Positions 16,207 to 23,782 of a stretch of DNA of 56,870 bases are shown one piece after another. The stretch covers positions 1-56,870 of the forward strand of contig DATMSM010000003.1 of NCBI GenBank assembly GCA_035565355.1. Direction: 5' to 3'. The position numbers and the translations under genes are program-made. Below the pieces are notes generated by a model. That model was not told the DNA's origin. It did no database searches and saw only the letters and a list, made by a program, of their open reading frames with translations. How positions within the stretch are numbered: the stretch's first letter is position 1; the number at the start of each line of letters is the position of its first letter. This DNA comes from Ga0074130 sp035565355. Lineage in GTDB: Bacteria; Pseudomonadota; Gammaproteobacteria; Burkholderiales; Rhodocyclaceae.

Positions 16207-17478
16207 ATGAATCCAAAATGTACGCGCCTTGCCCTTCTTCTCACCTCCACCCTGCTGGCCTCGGCCTTTGCCTCAGCGCAGCCTCCCGCATATAGCCGCG
16301 AGCAGCTCGAAGAGCTAGCCCGGGCTAACAGCAGCAACATTCAGGCCGCCCGCAACCAGGTTGAGGCCGCTTCAGCCGCCGTCCGCACGGCGCGGGCCAT
16401 CCCTAACCCGGAAATCGAATACCAGAAGGGCAGCAGCAGCCGACGTCAGATTTCGGGGGTCCCCGGCGACGTCGAGCAATACACGCTGACCCAGCCGCTG
16501 GACATGCCGTGGACACGAATGGCGCGCATAGGCGCCGCTGAAGCCGGTCTCGAATCGGCGACCGCGCTGGGGCGTGGCATGGAGGCGGACATCATCTCCC
16601 GCATCCGCCTGCGTTACTTTGAGGTATTGCGCCGCATCGCCGAGCACAAGGCGGCGCTCGAAGACCAGAACACCATGGAAGGGATACGCGACCGTATCGC
16701 CTTGCGCGTCGAGACGGGCGAAGCGCCGCGTTTCGAACTGATTCGGGCCGAGGCGGAAATGCTTAACTCGCAGAAGAATGCCTATACGGCCGAACTGCGC
16801 GTCAATCAGGCACGTGCTGCCCTGCGTGCCCTGATCGGACCGAGCCTGCCGCCGAACTTCACACTCCTCGGCAAGCTGCAGGACGCGCTCGATATCAGCG
16901 ATATCGACAGCCTGCGCGCCGAGGTCAAGAAGGTCAATCCGGATCTGCTGCGGGCCCGCGCCGAGGAGCAAAAGGCCTCGCGGCAACTCGATCACGAACG
17001 TGCCAAGCGCTGGCCCACCGTGGCGTTGCGCGGCAGCAAGGAAAATGACCCCGAACTCAGCACCTCCCGCGTCGGTGTGGTCATGACCATCCCCATCTGG
17101 GACTGGCGCGGCGGCCCGATTGACGAGGCCAAGGCCAACCTGAGCCGCGCCCGCAACGAGCTTAATCATTACGAGTTCTCGCTCGATCGCAGCATCGAAA
17201 TCGCCTACGAGCAATATCAGATCGCCCAGGCCCAGGTGACCGCGCTTGAGTCCGGCATCGTGCGCCAGGCTGAAAATGCCGTACGCATCGCCGAGCATGC
17301 GTATCGCTTCGGCGAGCGCGGCATTCTCGAAGTGCTTGACTCGCAACGCGTCTATCGCGCGGCGCGCAACGAGCTCATCAGCGCCCGCTACGAAGCTGCT
17401 GCGATCTGGACCGAGGTCGAACGCCTCCGCGCCAGCACGGCGTCCGCAGCAGCACCGACGACCGCATCCCCGAATTAA
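16207..17478 (+). CDS. TolC-family outer-membrane efflux protein
   Basis: A 423-residue outer-membrane factor. The ATG at 16207 gives a clean signal peptide (MNPKCTRLALLLTSTLLASA, cleavage near AFASA-QPP); the frame is open further upstream, but that part encodes no signal-like sequence. The mature part has the two internal repeats of long helices typical of the family (RNQVEAASAAVRTARAIPNPEIE, and later YEQYQIAQAQVTALESGI). It should form the exit duct for the adaptor and pump genes that follow. The length is in the CzcC range. A 26-base gap separates it from the adaptor gene. Confidence 0.88.
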   Translation: MNPKCTRLALLLTSTLLASAFASAQPPAYSREQLEELARANSSNIQAARNQVEAASAAVRTARAIPNPEIEYQKGSSSRRQISGVPGDVEQYTLTQPLDMPWTRMARIGAAEAGLESATALGRGMEADIISRIRLRYFEVLRRIAEHKAALEDQNTMEGIRDRIALRVETGEAPRFELIRAEAEMLNSQKNAYTAELRVNQARAALRALIGPSLPPNFTLLGKLQDALDISDIDSLRAEVKKVNPDLLRARAEEQKASRQLDHERAKRWPTVALRGSKENDPELSTSRVGVVMTIPIWDWRGGPIDEAKANLSRARNELNHYEFSLDRSIEIAYEQYQIAQAQVTALESGIVRQAENAVRIAEHAYRFGERGILEVLDSQRVYRAARNELISARYEAAAIWTEVERLRASTASAAAPTTASPN

Positions 17479-17504
17479 TCGACCTTACCCTAGCTGACCT
17501 ATCC

Positions 17505-18665
17505 ATGACTGCGAACCGGCATCCACACCCCCTGTTCAAATCCTTGCTGCCACTCTTGCTGATCGCCGCCCTCGGTGCCTGCAACAAGAAGAGCGACCAA
17601 CCGGAGAATGAAGAAAAACCCGATCCCATGGTGGTGACGGCCTCCGACGCGCTGCTTAGCAGAATCAAGATCGATACGGCCCATACCGCGCCCATCAGCG
17701 ACACCATCCGCGTCGCCGGCCGCATCGACTTCGACGAGCAGCGCCTTGCGCGCATAGGCTCCAGCGTCAATGGTCGCGTCACCGATCTGCATGCAATGCT
17801 CGGCCAGAACGTCAATAAGGGTGAAGTGCTCGCGCGTCTGCACAGCAATGAACTGTCCACCGCACAACTCGCCTATCTCAAGGCCAAATCGCAGATGGAG
17901 CTGCATCGCCGCAATGTCGAGCGCGCCCAGTCGCTGTTTGCCACCGATGTCATCAGCGATGCCGAACTGCAACGCCGCACCAATGAGTTCGAGATCTCCA
18001 GCGCCGAAACCCGGGCCGCCCGCGACCAATTGCGCGTGCTTGGCTTGCCGCAAAGCAGTATCGACCAGCTCGGCAAGACCGGCGCCATCGACTCGGTCGC
18101 ACCCGTCATTTCCTCGATCAAGGGTGTCGTGGTCGAACGCAAGGTGGCCGCCGGCCAGGTTGTACAACCGGCCGACAACCTCTTCGTGGTCGCCGAACTC
18201 TCGCGTGTCTGGGCCGTTGCCCAAGTACCCGAACAACAGGTCAGCCAAGTTCAGGAGGGGCAATCGGTGCAGATCGAAGTGCCTGCGCTGGCCAACGAGA
18301 AACTAGTGGGCAAACTGATTTACGTGGGCCAGACCATCAATCCGGAAACCCGCACTGTGCTGGTCCGCACCGAGCTGGACAACAAGGACGGCCGTCTCAA
18401 GCCGGCCATGCTTGCCTCCATGCTGATCGAGTCTGCGCCTACCGAGCGCCTGGTCGTGCCCCACTCCGCCGTGGTTCGCGAAAACGACTCTGACTACGTC
18501 TTCCTTGTTCTGCCCGACCACCAGTTCCGCCTGACGCGCGTCAAGCTCGGCCCATCATCAAATGGCAGCCGCGTCGTGCTTGACGGCCTCAAGGCCGGTG
18601 AACAGATCGTCGTCGAAGGTGCCTTCCATCTGAACAACCAGCGCAACAGCGAAGAGGCCGAGTAA
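17505..18665 (+). CDS. RND efflux periplasmic adaptor (CzcB/CusB-like lipoprotein)
   Basis: A 386-residue membrane-fusion protein. The N-terminus has a lipoprotein signal with the lipobox LGAC, so Cys26 would be lipidated. The central part has the split lipoyl/barrel-sandwich region (IGSSVNGRVTDLHAMLGQNV and VISSIKGVVVERKVAAGQVV) flanking an alpha-helical hairpin, followed by a beta-barrel segment. It links the inner-membrane pump to the TolC-like duct. No histidine-rich or methionine-rich metal-binding N-terminal extension is visible, so the metal is unclear. Its stop overlaps the pump start by one base (TAATG). Confidence 0.9.
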   Translation: MTANRHPHPLFKSLLPLLLIAALGACNKKSDQPENEEKPDPMVVTASDALLSRIKIDTAHTAPISDTIRVAGRIDFDEQRLARIGSSVNGRVTDLHAMLGQNVNKGEVLARLHSNELSTAQLAYLKAKSQMELHRRNVERAQSLFATDVISDAELQRRTNEFEISSAETRAARDQLRVLGLPQSSIDQLGKTGAIDSVAPVISSIKGVVVERKVAAGQVVQPADNLFVVAELSRVWAVAQVPEQQVSQVQEGQSVQIEVPALANEKLVGKLIYVGQTINPETRTVLVRTELDNKDGRLKPAMLASMLIESAPTERLVVPHSAVVRENDSDYVFLVLPDHQFRLTRVKLGPSSNGSRVVLDGLKAGEQIVVEGAFHLNNQRNSEEAE

Positions 18666-21600
18666 TGATCGAGTCGCTGATCCGAGGGGCGCTCCAGCAG
18701 CGCCTGATTGTTGTTGTCCTTTCGCTTGTCGCGCTTGTCGTCGGCCTGCTCGCCACACGGTCGCTGTCGGTGGATGCCTTCCCCGATGTCACCAACATCC
18801 AAGTGCAGATCGCAACCGAGGTTCCCGGTCGCTCGCCGGAAGAAATCGAGCGCTTTGCGACCATTCCGCTTGAAATCGCCATGACCGGCCTGCCCGGCCT
18901 GACCGAAATGCGCTCGCTCAACAAGCCGGGCCTGTCGCTGATCACCCTGGTATTCACAGACAAGACCGACGTCTATTTCGCACGCCAGCTCGTCATGGAG
19001 CGCATGCTCGAGGTCGGGCCGCGCCTGCCGCCGGGCATCATCCCAGTCCTGGGCCCGGTCTCCACAGGCCTCGGCGAAGTCTATCAATACACACTGGAAC
19101 ATCCCGACGACAAAGGCCGCGAGCTCAGCGTCGAAGAGCTGACCCAACGCCGCATCGTGCAAGACTGGGTGCTGCGTCCCATGCTGCGCTCTATTCCCGG
19201 TGTGGCCGAAATCAACTCCATGGGCGGTTACGAAAAGCAGTATCAGGTGCTCGTCGACCCGGACCGCCTGCGCCACTACAAGATCCCTCTCAACGATGTC
19301 TATCAGGCCGTCGCCCGTAACAATGCAAACTCCAGCGGCGGCATCCTGCCGCAGTACTCTGAGCAGTACCTGATTCGCGGCATTGGCCTCGTGCATGATG
19401 TCGAAGACCTGCGCCAGATTGTGATCAAGGAGCGCGACGGCACCCCGGTCTATCTGCGCGACGTCGCCAATGTCACCCTCGGCCAGGCTGTCCGTGCCGG
19501 CGTCATGATGAAGGACGGCAAGACCGAATCCGTCGGCGCCATCGTCATGATGCTGGCCGGCGGCAATGCCAAGGAAATCGTCGACCGCATCAAGTCGCGT
19601 GTGAACGATATCAATGACAAGGGCATGTTGCCGGGCGGACTCCAAGTCGTGTCGTTCTACGACCGCTCCGAACTTGTCGACGCCGCATTGTGGACCGTTA
19701 CCAAGGTGCTGCTTGAAGGCGTGGTGTTCGTCGTCATCGTGCTCTTCCTCTTCCTCGGCGATGTACGCTCCTCGCTGATCGTGGTCGCCACGCTGATCCT
19801 GACGCCTCTGCTCACCTTCTTCTGCATGAACAAGCTGGGCATCTCGGCCAACCTCATGTCTCTGGGCGGTCTCGCCATCGCTATCGGCCTGATGGTTGAC
19901 GGTTCGGTGGTGATGGTGGAGAACGCCTATGCCCAGTTGGGCAACCCCGAGAACGAGGGTGAAAGGCCGATTCGCATCATCCTGCGCGCGGTAACTGAAG
20001 TCGCGACGCCCGTCGTCTTCGGCGTCGGCATCATCATTCTGGTGTTCCTGCCGCTGATGACGTTGGAAGGGATGGAAGGCAAGATGTTTGCCCCGCTCGC
20101 CTATACCATCGCGATTGCACTGGCCATTTCGCTCCTGCTGTCGCTGGTTCTCTCGCCGGTGCTGTCTTCCTACCTGCTCAAGCCGCCGGCTCACCACGGC
20201 GACCATGACACCAAGCTCATCCGCCTCATGAAGGGCAAGTTCATGCCCTTGCTGGACAAAGCGCTGAGCAATGAAAGAAGGACCGTCACGATCACACTCG
20301 GTGTTTTCGCCGGTGTCGTGTGTCTGGTTCCCTTCCTCGGTACCGCCTTTATTCCGGAAATGAAGGAAGGCTCCATCGTGCCGGGTATCACCCGCGTGCC
20401 CAACATTTCCCTGGAAGAGTCGGCCAAGATGGAAATGTATGCGTCCAAACTGATCATGGAAGTGCCGGGGGTCAAGTCCATCGTCGCCACCGTCGGTCGC
20501 GGCGAGTCTCCGGCCGACCCTCAGGGCACCAATGAATCCTCACCGATTGTCAGCCTGAAGGATCGCGACGAGTGGCCGGAAGACTGGGACCAGGACGATA
20601 TCGCAGAAGCCATACGTGAAAAGCTGGCCACCCTGCCCGGCATCCAGATCGCCATGGCGCAGCCGATTTCGCAGCGTGTCGCCGAAATGGTGACCGGCGT
20701 CCGCTCCGACATCGCAGTCAAGGTCTTCGGTGACGATCTCGACGAACTGCGCAGCGTCGCCGGACAGATCGCCAAGGTCGCCATGTCCCTGCAAGGCGCT
20801 CAGGACTTGCGTCTCGAAAAAATTTCCGGTCAGCAGTATCTGGAAATCGAGATCGACCGTCAGGCCATCGCCCGCCTCGGTCTGAACGTGGCAGATGTGA
20901 ACGACGCAATCGAAACCGCCGTCGGCGGCAAGGAAGCGACCGAGATTTTCGAAGGTGAACGACGCTTCGGTGCGGTCGTTCGTCTGCCGGAGAACTTCCG
21001 CAACAATATCGATGCCATTTCCAACATCCTGCTCGAATCGCGCACCGGCGCACAGGCCCGTCTTGCCGACGTTGCCCATATTCACGTCTCCGACGGGCCG
21101 GCGCAGATTTCCCGCGAATTCGGCAAGCGCCGCATCGTTATCGGTGTGAACGTCAAGGGTCGCGACCTCGGCGGCTTCGTTGCCGAACTTCAGGAAAAGG
21201 TAGGCAAGAAGGTCAAGCTGCCCGACGGCTACTACCTTGAGTGGGGCGGCCAGTTCCAGAACATGGAGCGCGCCATGGGCCACCTCATGATCATCGTGCC
21301 GGCCACTATCGCAGCGATCTTCTTCCTGCTGTTCCTGCTCTTCAACTCGGTGCGCATGGCTTCGCTGATCATCCTCGTGTTGCCTTTCGCCTCGATGGGC
21401 GGCATCATCGGCCTGTTCGTGTCCGGCGAGTATCTGTCGGTGCCTGCTTCTGTCGGCTTCATCGCGCTATGGGGTATCGCCGTGCTGAATGGTGTGGTGT
21501 TGGTGTCCTATATCCGCAGCCTGCGTAACGAAGGCATGAAGGTTCGAGAAGCGGTGACCGAAGGCGTGCGCCAGCGTTTCCGTCCGGTCATGATGACGGC

Positions 21601-21775
21601 CACGGTCGCCATGCTGGGCCTGATTCCCTTCCTGTTCTCGGACGGGCCCGGCTCGGAAGTTCAACGCCCGCTGGCCATCGTGGTGATCGGCGGCCTGATC
21701 ACCTCCACTTTGCTGACCCTGGTCGTGTTGCCCACGCTGTATCGCTGGTTCGATGAGAAGGAAGCCGAAGCATGA
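18665..21775 (+). CDS. Heavy-metal efflux RND transporter (CzcA/CusA family)
   Basis: A 1036-residue inner-membrane pump with the HME-RND layout: one membrane helix, a large periplasmic domain, six helices, a second periplasmic domain and five helices. The helix-4 motif reads AIGLMVDGSVVMVENAY: Asp412 and Glu419 match the acidic residues of CzcA, but the first aspartate of the CzcA DFG motif is Ala406, as in CusA-type pumps. The substrate class is therefore not settled; it could be a monovalent or divalent metal. It is coupled to the adaptor upstream and to a PII-like gene downstream (ATGA overlap). Confidence 0.93.
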   Translation: MIESLIRGALQQRLIVVVLSLVALVVGLLATRSLSVDAFPDVTNIQVQIATEVPGRSPEEIERFATIPLEIAMTGLPGLTEMRSLNKPGLSLITLVFTDKTDVYFARQLVMERMLEVGPRLPPGIIPVLGPVSTGLGEVYQYTLEHPDDKGRELSVEELTQRRIVQDWVLRPMLRSIPGVAEINSMGGYEKQYQVLVDPDRLRHYKIPLNDVYQAVARNNANSSGGILPQYSEQYLIRGIGLVHDVEDLRQIVIKERDGTPVYLRDVANVTLGQAVRAGVMMKDGKTESVGAIVMMLAGGNAKEIVDRIKSRVNDINDKGMLPGGLQVVSFYDRSELVDAALWTVTKVLLEGVVFVVIVLFLFLGDVRSSLIVVATLILTPLLTFFCMNKLGISANLMSLGGLAIAIGLMVDGSVVMVENAYAQLGNPENEGERPIRIILRAVTEVATPVVFGVGIIILVFLPLMTLEGMEGKMFAPLAYTIAIALAISLLLSLVLSPVLSSYLLKPPAHHGDHDTKLIRLMKGKFMPLLDKALSNERRTVTITLGVFAGVVCLVPFLGTAFIPEMKEGSIVPGITRVPNISLEESAKMEMYASKLIMEVPGVKSIVATVGRGESPADPQGTNESSPIVSLKDRDEWPEDWDQDDIAEAIREKLATLPGIQIAMAQPISQRVAEMVTGVRSDIAVKVFGDDLDELRSVAGQIAKVAMSLQGAQDLRLEKISGQQYLEIEIDRQAIARLGLNVADVNDAIETAVGGKEATEIFEGERRFGAVVRLPENFRNNIDAISNILLESRTGAQARLADVAHIHVSDGPAQISREFGKRRIVIGVNVKGRDLGGFVAELQEKVGKKVKLPDGYYLEWGGQFQNMERAMGHLMIIVPATIAAIFFLLFLLFNSVRMASLIILVLPFASMGGIIGLFVSGEYLSVPASVGFIALWGIAVLNGVVLVSYIRSLRNEGMKVREAVTEGVRQRFRPVMMTATVAMLGLIPFLFSDGPGSEVQRPLAIVVIGGLITSTLLTLVVLPTLYRWFDEKEAEA

Positions 21776-22110
21776 AAGAGATTAAAGCCATCATCCGCCC
21801 CAACAAGCTTGTCGCCTTGCGTGACAAGCTGATGCAAGTACCGGGCTTCCCCGGCATGACCGTCGCCAAGGTGGAAGGTTGCAGTGCTCCCACACGCAAT
21901 CACCCGGGCAATCTCAAGGAGGAGCTGATCGACTTCACGCCCAAGATCCGCATCGAGATGGTTGCGCCGGACGAGGCTGTGGAAGCCCTGGTCGAGTGCA
22001 TCACCCAGGTGAGCCAGACCGGTCAGATCGGCGACGGTCTGGTGTGGATTGCCGACGTCGAACGCGCCTGGTTCCTGTTCAAAACCCTACCGGGTCAGCC
22101 GACGACCTGA
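21772..22110 (+). CDS. PII-like signalling protein linked to the metal pump
   Basis: A 112-residue protein with the PII fold pattern: MKEIKAIIRPNKLVALRDKL at the start, TPKIRIEMVAPD after the T-loop, and TGQIGDGLVWIADVERA as the B-loop. It differs from GlnB/GlnK: in a hand alignment on the F-x-P-K block the uridylylated Tyr51 position is Glu, the GDG-K/R lysine is Leu, and the Gln of GFGRQ is missing. Its ATGA overlap with the pump gene implies translational coupling and a role in regulating or sensing for the pump. Related PII-like proteins beside CusA/CzcA-type pumps are known as a separate branch; ligand unknown. A classical nitrogen role is unlikely. Confidence 0.85.
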   Translation: MKEIKAIIRPNKLVALRDKLMQVPGFPGMTVAKVEGCSAPTRNHPGNLKEELIDFTPKIRIEMVAPDEAVEALVECITQVSQTGQIGDGLVWIADVERAWFLFKTLPGQPTT

Positions 22111-22159
22111 GCGTTGCCGAAACGCGGGTGGCGGAAGCCGGCATGTCGTACATCAAACA

Positions 22160-22187
22160 AAAAGGGAGGCCTCGGCCTCCCTTTTTG
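22160..22187. terminator. Bidirectional terminator between the efflux operon and dps
   Basis: AAAAAGGGAGGCC/GGCCTCCCTTTTT is an almost loop-free GC-rich stem flanked by A-run and T-run, working for the plus-strand efflux operon and the minus-strand dps. Confidence 0.92.
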
Positions 22188-22219
22188 CTTTCCCGGAACT
22201 TGGGAACACTACACAGCGA

Positions 22220-22693
22220 TTAACCTTTTTCCAGCAGCGAACGCAGCATCCACGCATTCTTCTCGTGGACCTCCATGCGCTGCGTCAGCAGATCGGCCGT
22301 CGGCTGGTCGTTGGCAGCATCGGCGATCTTGAAGGCTTCGCGGGCGGTACGCGCCACGGCTTCCTGACCGGCGATCAACTGTTTGATCATTTCGGTGGCG
22401 GTGGGCGTGCCCTCTTCTTCCTTGATCGAGGACAGGCTGACGAACTTCTTGTAGGAACCCGGTGCCGGATGCCCAAGCGAACGGATACGCTCGGCGATGG
22501 GATCAAGCGCGTTCCACAGTTCGGTGTACTGGCCCATGAACATGACATGGAGCGAATTAAACATCGGTCCGGTCACGTTCCAGTGGAAATTGTGGGTCTT
22601 GAGATATAGGATGTAGCTGTCCGCCAGCATCTTCGAGAGGCCGGCGACGATCTTCTTGCGATCCTTGTCTGCGATACCGATATCAATAGCCAT
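22220..22693 (-). CDS. dps: Dps-family DNA-protecting ferritin-like protein
   Basis: A 157-residue Dps. The interfacial ferroxidase residues lie in KTHNFHWNVTGPMFNSLHVM (His-x3... and the downstream His) and in the acidic FMGQYTELWNALDPIAERI helix. The protein forms a 12-mer that oxidises ferrous iron with peroxide and stores it. The N-terminal tail is short with few lysines, so DNA binding may be weak. It lies 29 bases behind the ZIP transporter gene on the same strand, suggesting one transcript for metal handling and oxidative defence. Confidence 0.94.
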   Translation of the reverse strand: MAIDIGIADKDRKKIVAGLSKMLADSYILYLKTHNFHWNVTGPMFNSLHVMFMGQYTELWNALDPIAERIRSLGHPAPGSYKKFVSLSSIKEEEGTPTATEMIKQLIAGQEAVARTAREAFKIADAANDQPTADLLTQRMEVHEKNAWMLRSLLEKG

Positions 22694-22722
22694 ACTGTGT
22701 TTCCTTTCAGTCTTGTTGCAAA

Positions 22723-23658
22723 TCAGCCCAATGTCGTATCCAGCGTCATCATCACGGCGAACCCGATCATCAGCCCGATGGTGGCTGCCGTCTGGTGACC
22801 GTTGCGATGCGTCTCCGGAATTACTTCGTGCGACACAACAAAGAGCATAGCACCCGCAGCGAGTCCCAGGCCGACCGGATATGCAATCGCCATACCGGAT
22901 GAAAGTCCGACGCCGAGCAAGGCACCCAAAGGCTCGAGCAGACCGCTGGCCGCCGCCACCAGCACCGCCTGCAGATTCGTCAGTCCGGCGCCGCGCAGCG
23001 CCAGCGCCACGGCGAGACCTTCCGGAATATCCTGCAAGGCGATTGCCGTCGTCAGCGGAACACCGACGCTCATGTCGGTTTCGGCAAAGCTCACGCCGAT
23101 GGCCATGCCCTCCGGCAGGTTATGCAGCGCAATCGCCAGCACAAACAGCCACACGCGATTGCAGCGCTCGTAACCCGGCCCGCAGGGGCCGGTTTCCGGA
23201 TGCTCGTGCGGAATGAATTGATCCAGCCCCAGCATCAGCAATACGCCCAGCGCCATGCCGAAGACCACCGTTCCGGCAGCAAGCCCCCCGCTTCCCAGAA
23301 TGCGCTCGCCTGCCTCCAGGCCCGGCAGGATCAGGGAGAACGCGCTCGCAGCCAACATCATGCCGGCCGCCATGCCCAGCATGCTGTCCTCCAGCTTCTG
23401 CGGAATGCTGCGCAAGCCGAGGGCCGGCAAGGCGCCGATTGTAGTGGCGACAAAGCCGGCGGTGCCGCCGATGATGGCGAGCAGAAAGGCGTCGGCAATC
23501 TCACCGCTGGCAATGCGACTGATGCTCTGCACCAGCAACAACAGCACGAACAGAATCGCTGCGGCGAGACCGATGGTCGTCGCCGGTGCAGCGCGCGCAT
23601 GCGCCTTGGCGGCCTCCAGCCAGCTGCCGGCAACCAGCGTGCGCACTGCTTCTATCAT
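22723..23658 (-). CDS. ZIP-family metal transporter (GufA-like)
   Basis: A 311-residue polytopic membrane protein. The metal-binding helices carry the ZIP signature HNLPEGMAIGVSF and the matching IALQDIPEGLAVALAL, where the first histidine of the second site is replaced by Gln-Asp. A loop with HEHPETGPCGPGYERC lies before helix 4 and could bind metal. Such proteins take up zinc, iron or manganese. Co-location with dps and katG suggests iron or manganese handling under oxidative stress, but the sequence does not prove the metal. Confidence 0.88.
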   Translation of the reverse strand: MIEAVRTLVAGSWLEAAKAHARAAPATTIGLAAAILFVLLLLVQSISRIASGEIADAFLLAIIGGTAGFVATTIGALPALGLRSIPQKLEDSMLGMAAGMMLAASAFSLILPGLEAGERILGSGGLAAGTVVFGMALGVLLMLGLDQFIPHEHPETGPCGPGYERCNRVWLFVLAIALHNLPEGMAIGVSFAETDMSVGVPLTTAIALQDIPEGLAVALALRGAGLTNLQAVLVAAASGLLEPLGALLGVGLSSGMAIAYPVGLGLAAGAMLFVVSHEVIPETHRNGHQTAATIGLMIGFAVMMTLDTTLG

Positions 23659-23674
23659 TCAAGACTCCTTGCCA

Positions 23675-23712
23675 AAAAATAAGGGGGAACGCCGCACGTG
23701 CGGTGCTCCCCC
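23675..23712 (-). terminator. Terminator downstream of katG
   Basis: On the minus strand GGGGGAGCACCGCAC pairs with GTGCGGCGTTCCCCC (one internal mismatch) and is followed by TTATTTTTT. It lies about 70 bases after the katG stop and just before the ZIP gene start. Confidence 0.88.
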
Positions 23713-23723
23713 GGCTGATTCAA

Positions 23724-23753
23724 GCTTACCGGAGAACACTCTCCCCGGTAAGC
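23724..23753. other. Hairpin between katG and its terminator
   Basis: GCTTACCGG (23724-23732) and CCGGTAAGC (23745-23753) form a nine-pair stem with a 12-base loop in the 3' untranslated part of katG. It probably protects or supplements the terminator. Confidence 0.5.
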
Positions 23754-23782
23754 CTCACTTCCAGCAGATCAAACCCGAGTCA

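Noticed and set aside
18494..20206. Minus-strand frame of 570 codons opposite the RND pump
   Set aside because: Composition is His/Gln/Asp-rich shadow translation and the pump on the other strand is unmistakable.
21772..22110. Classical nitrogen regulator GlnB or GlnK
   Set aside because: The uridylylation tyrosine and the conserved Lys after GDG are missing and no amtB or glnA is nearby.
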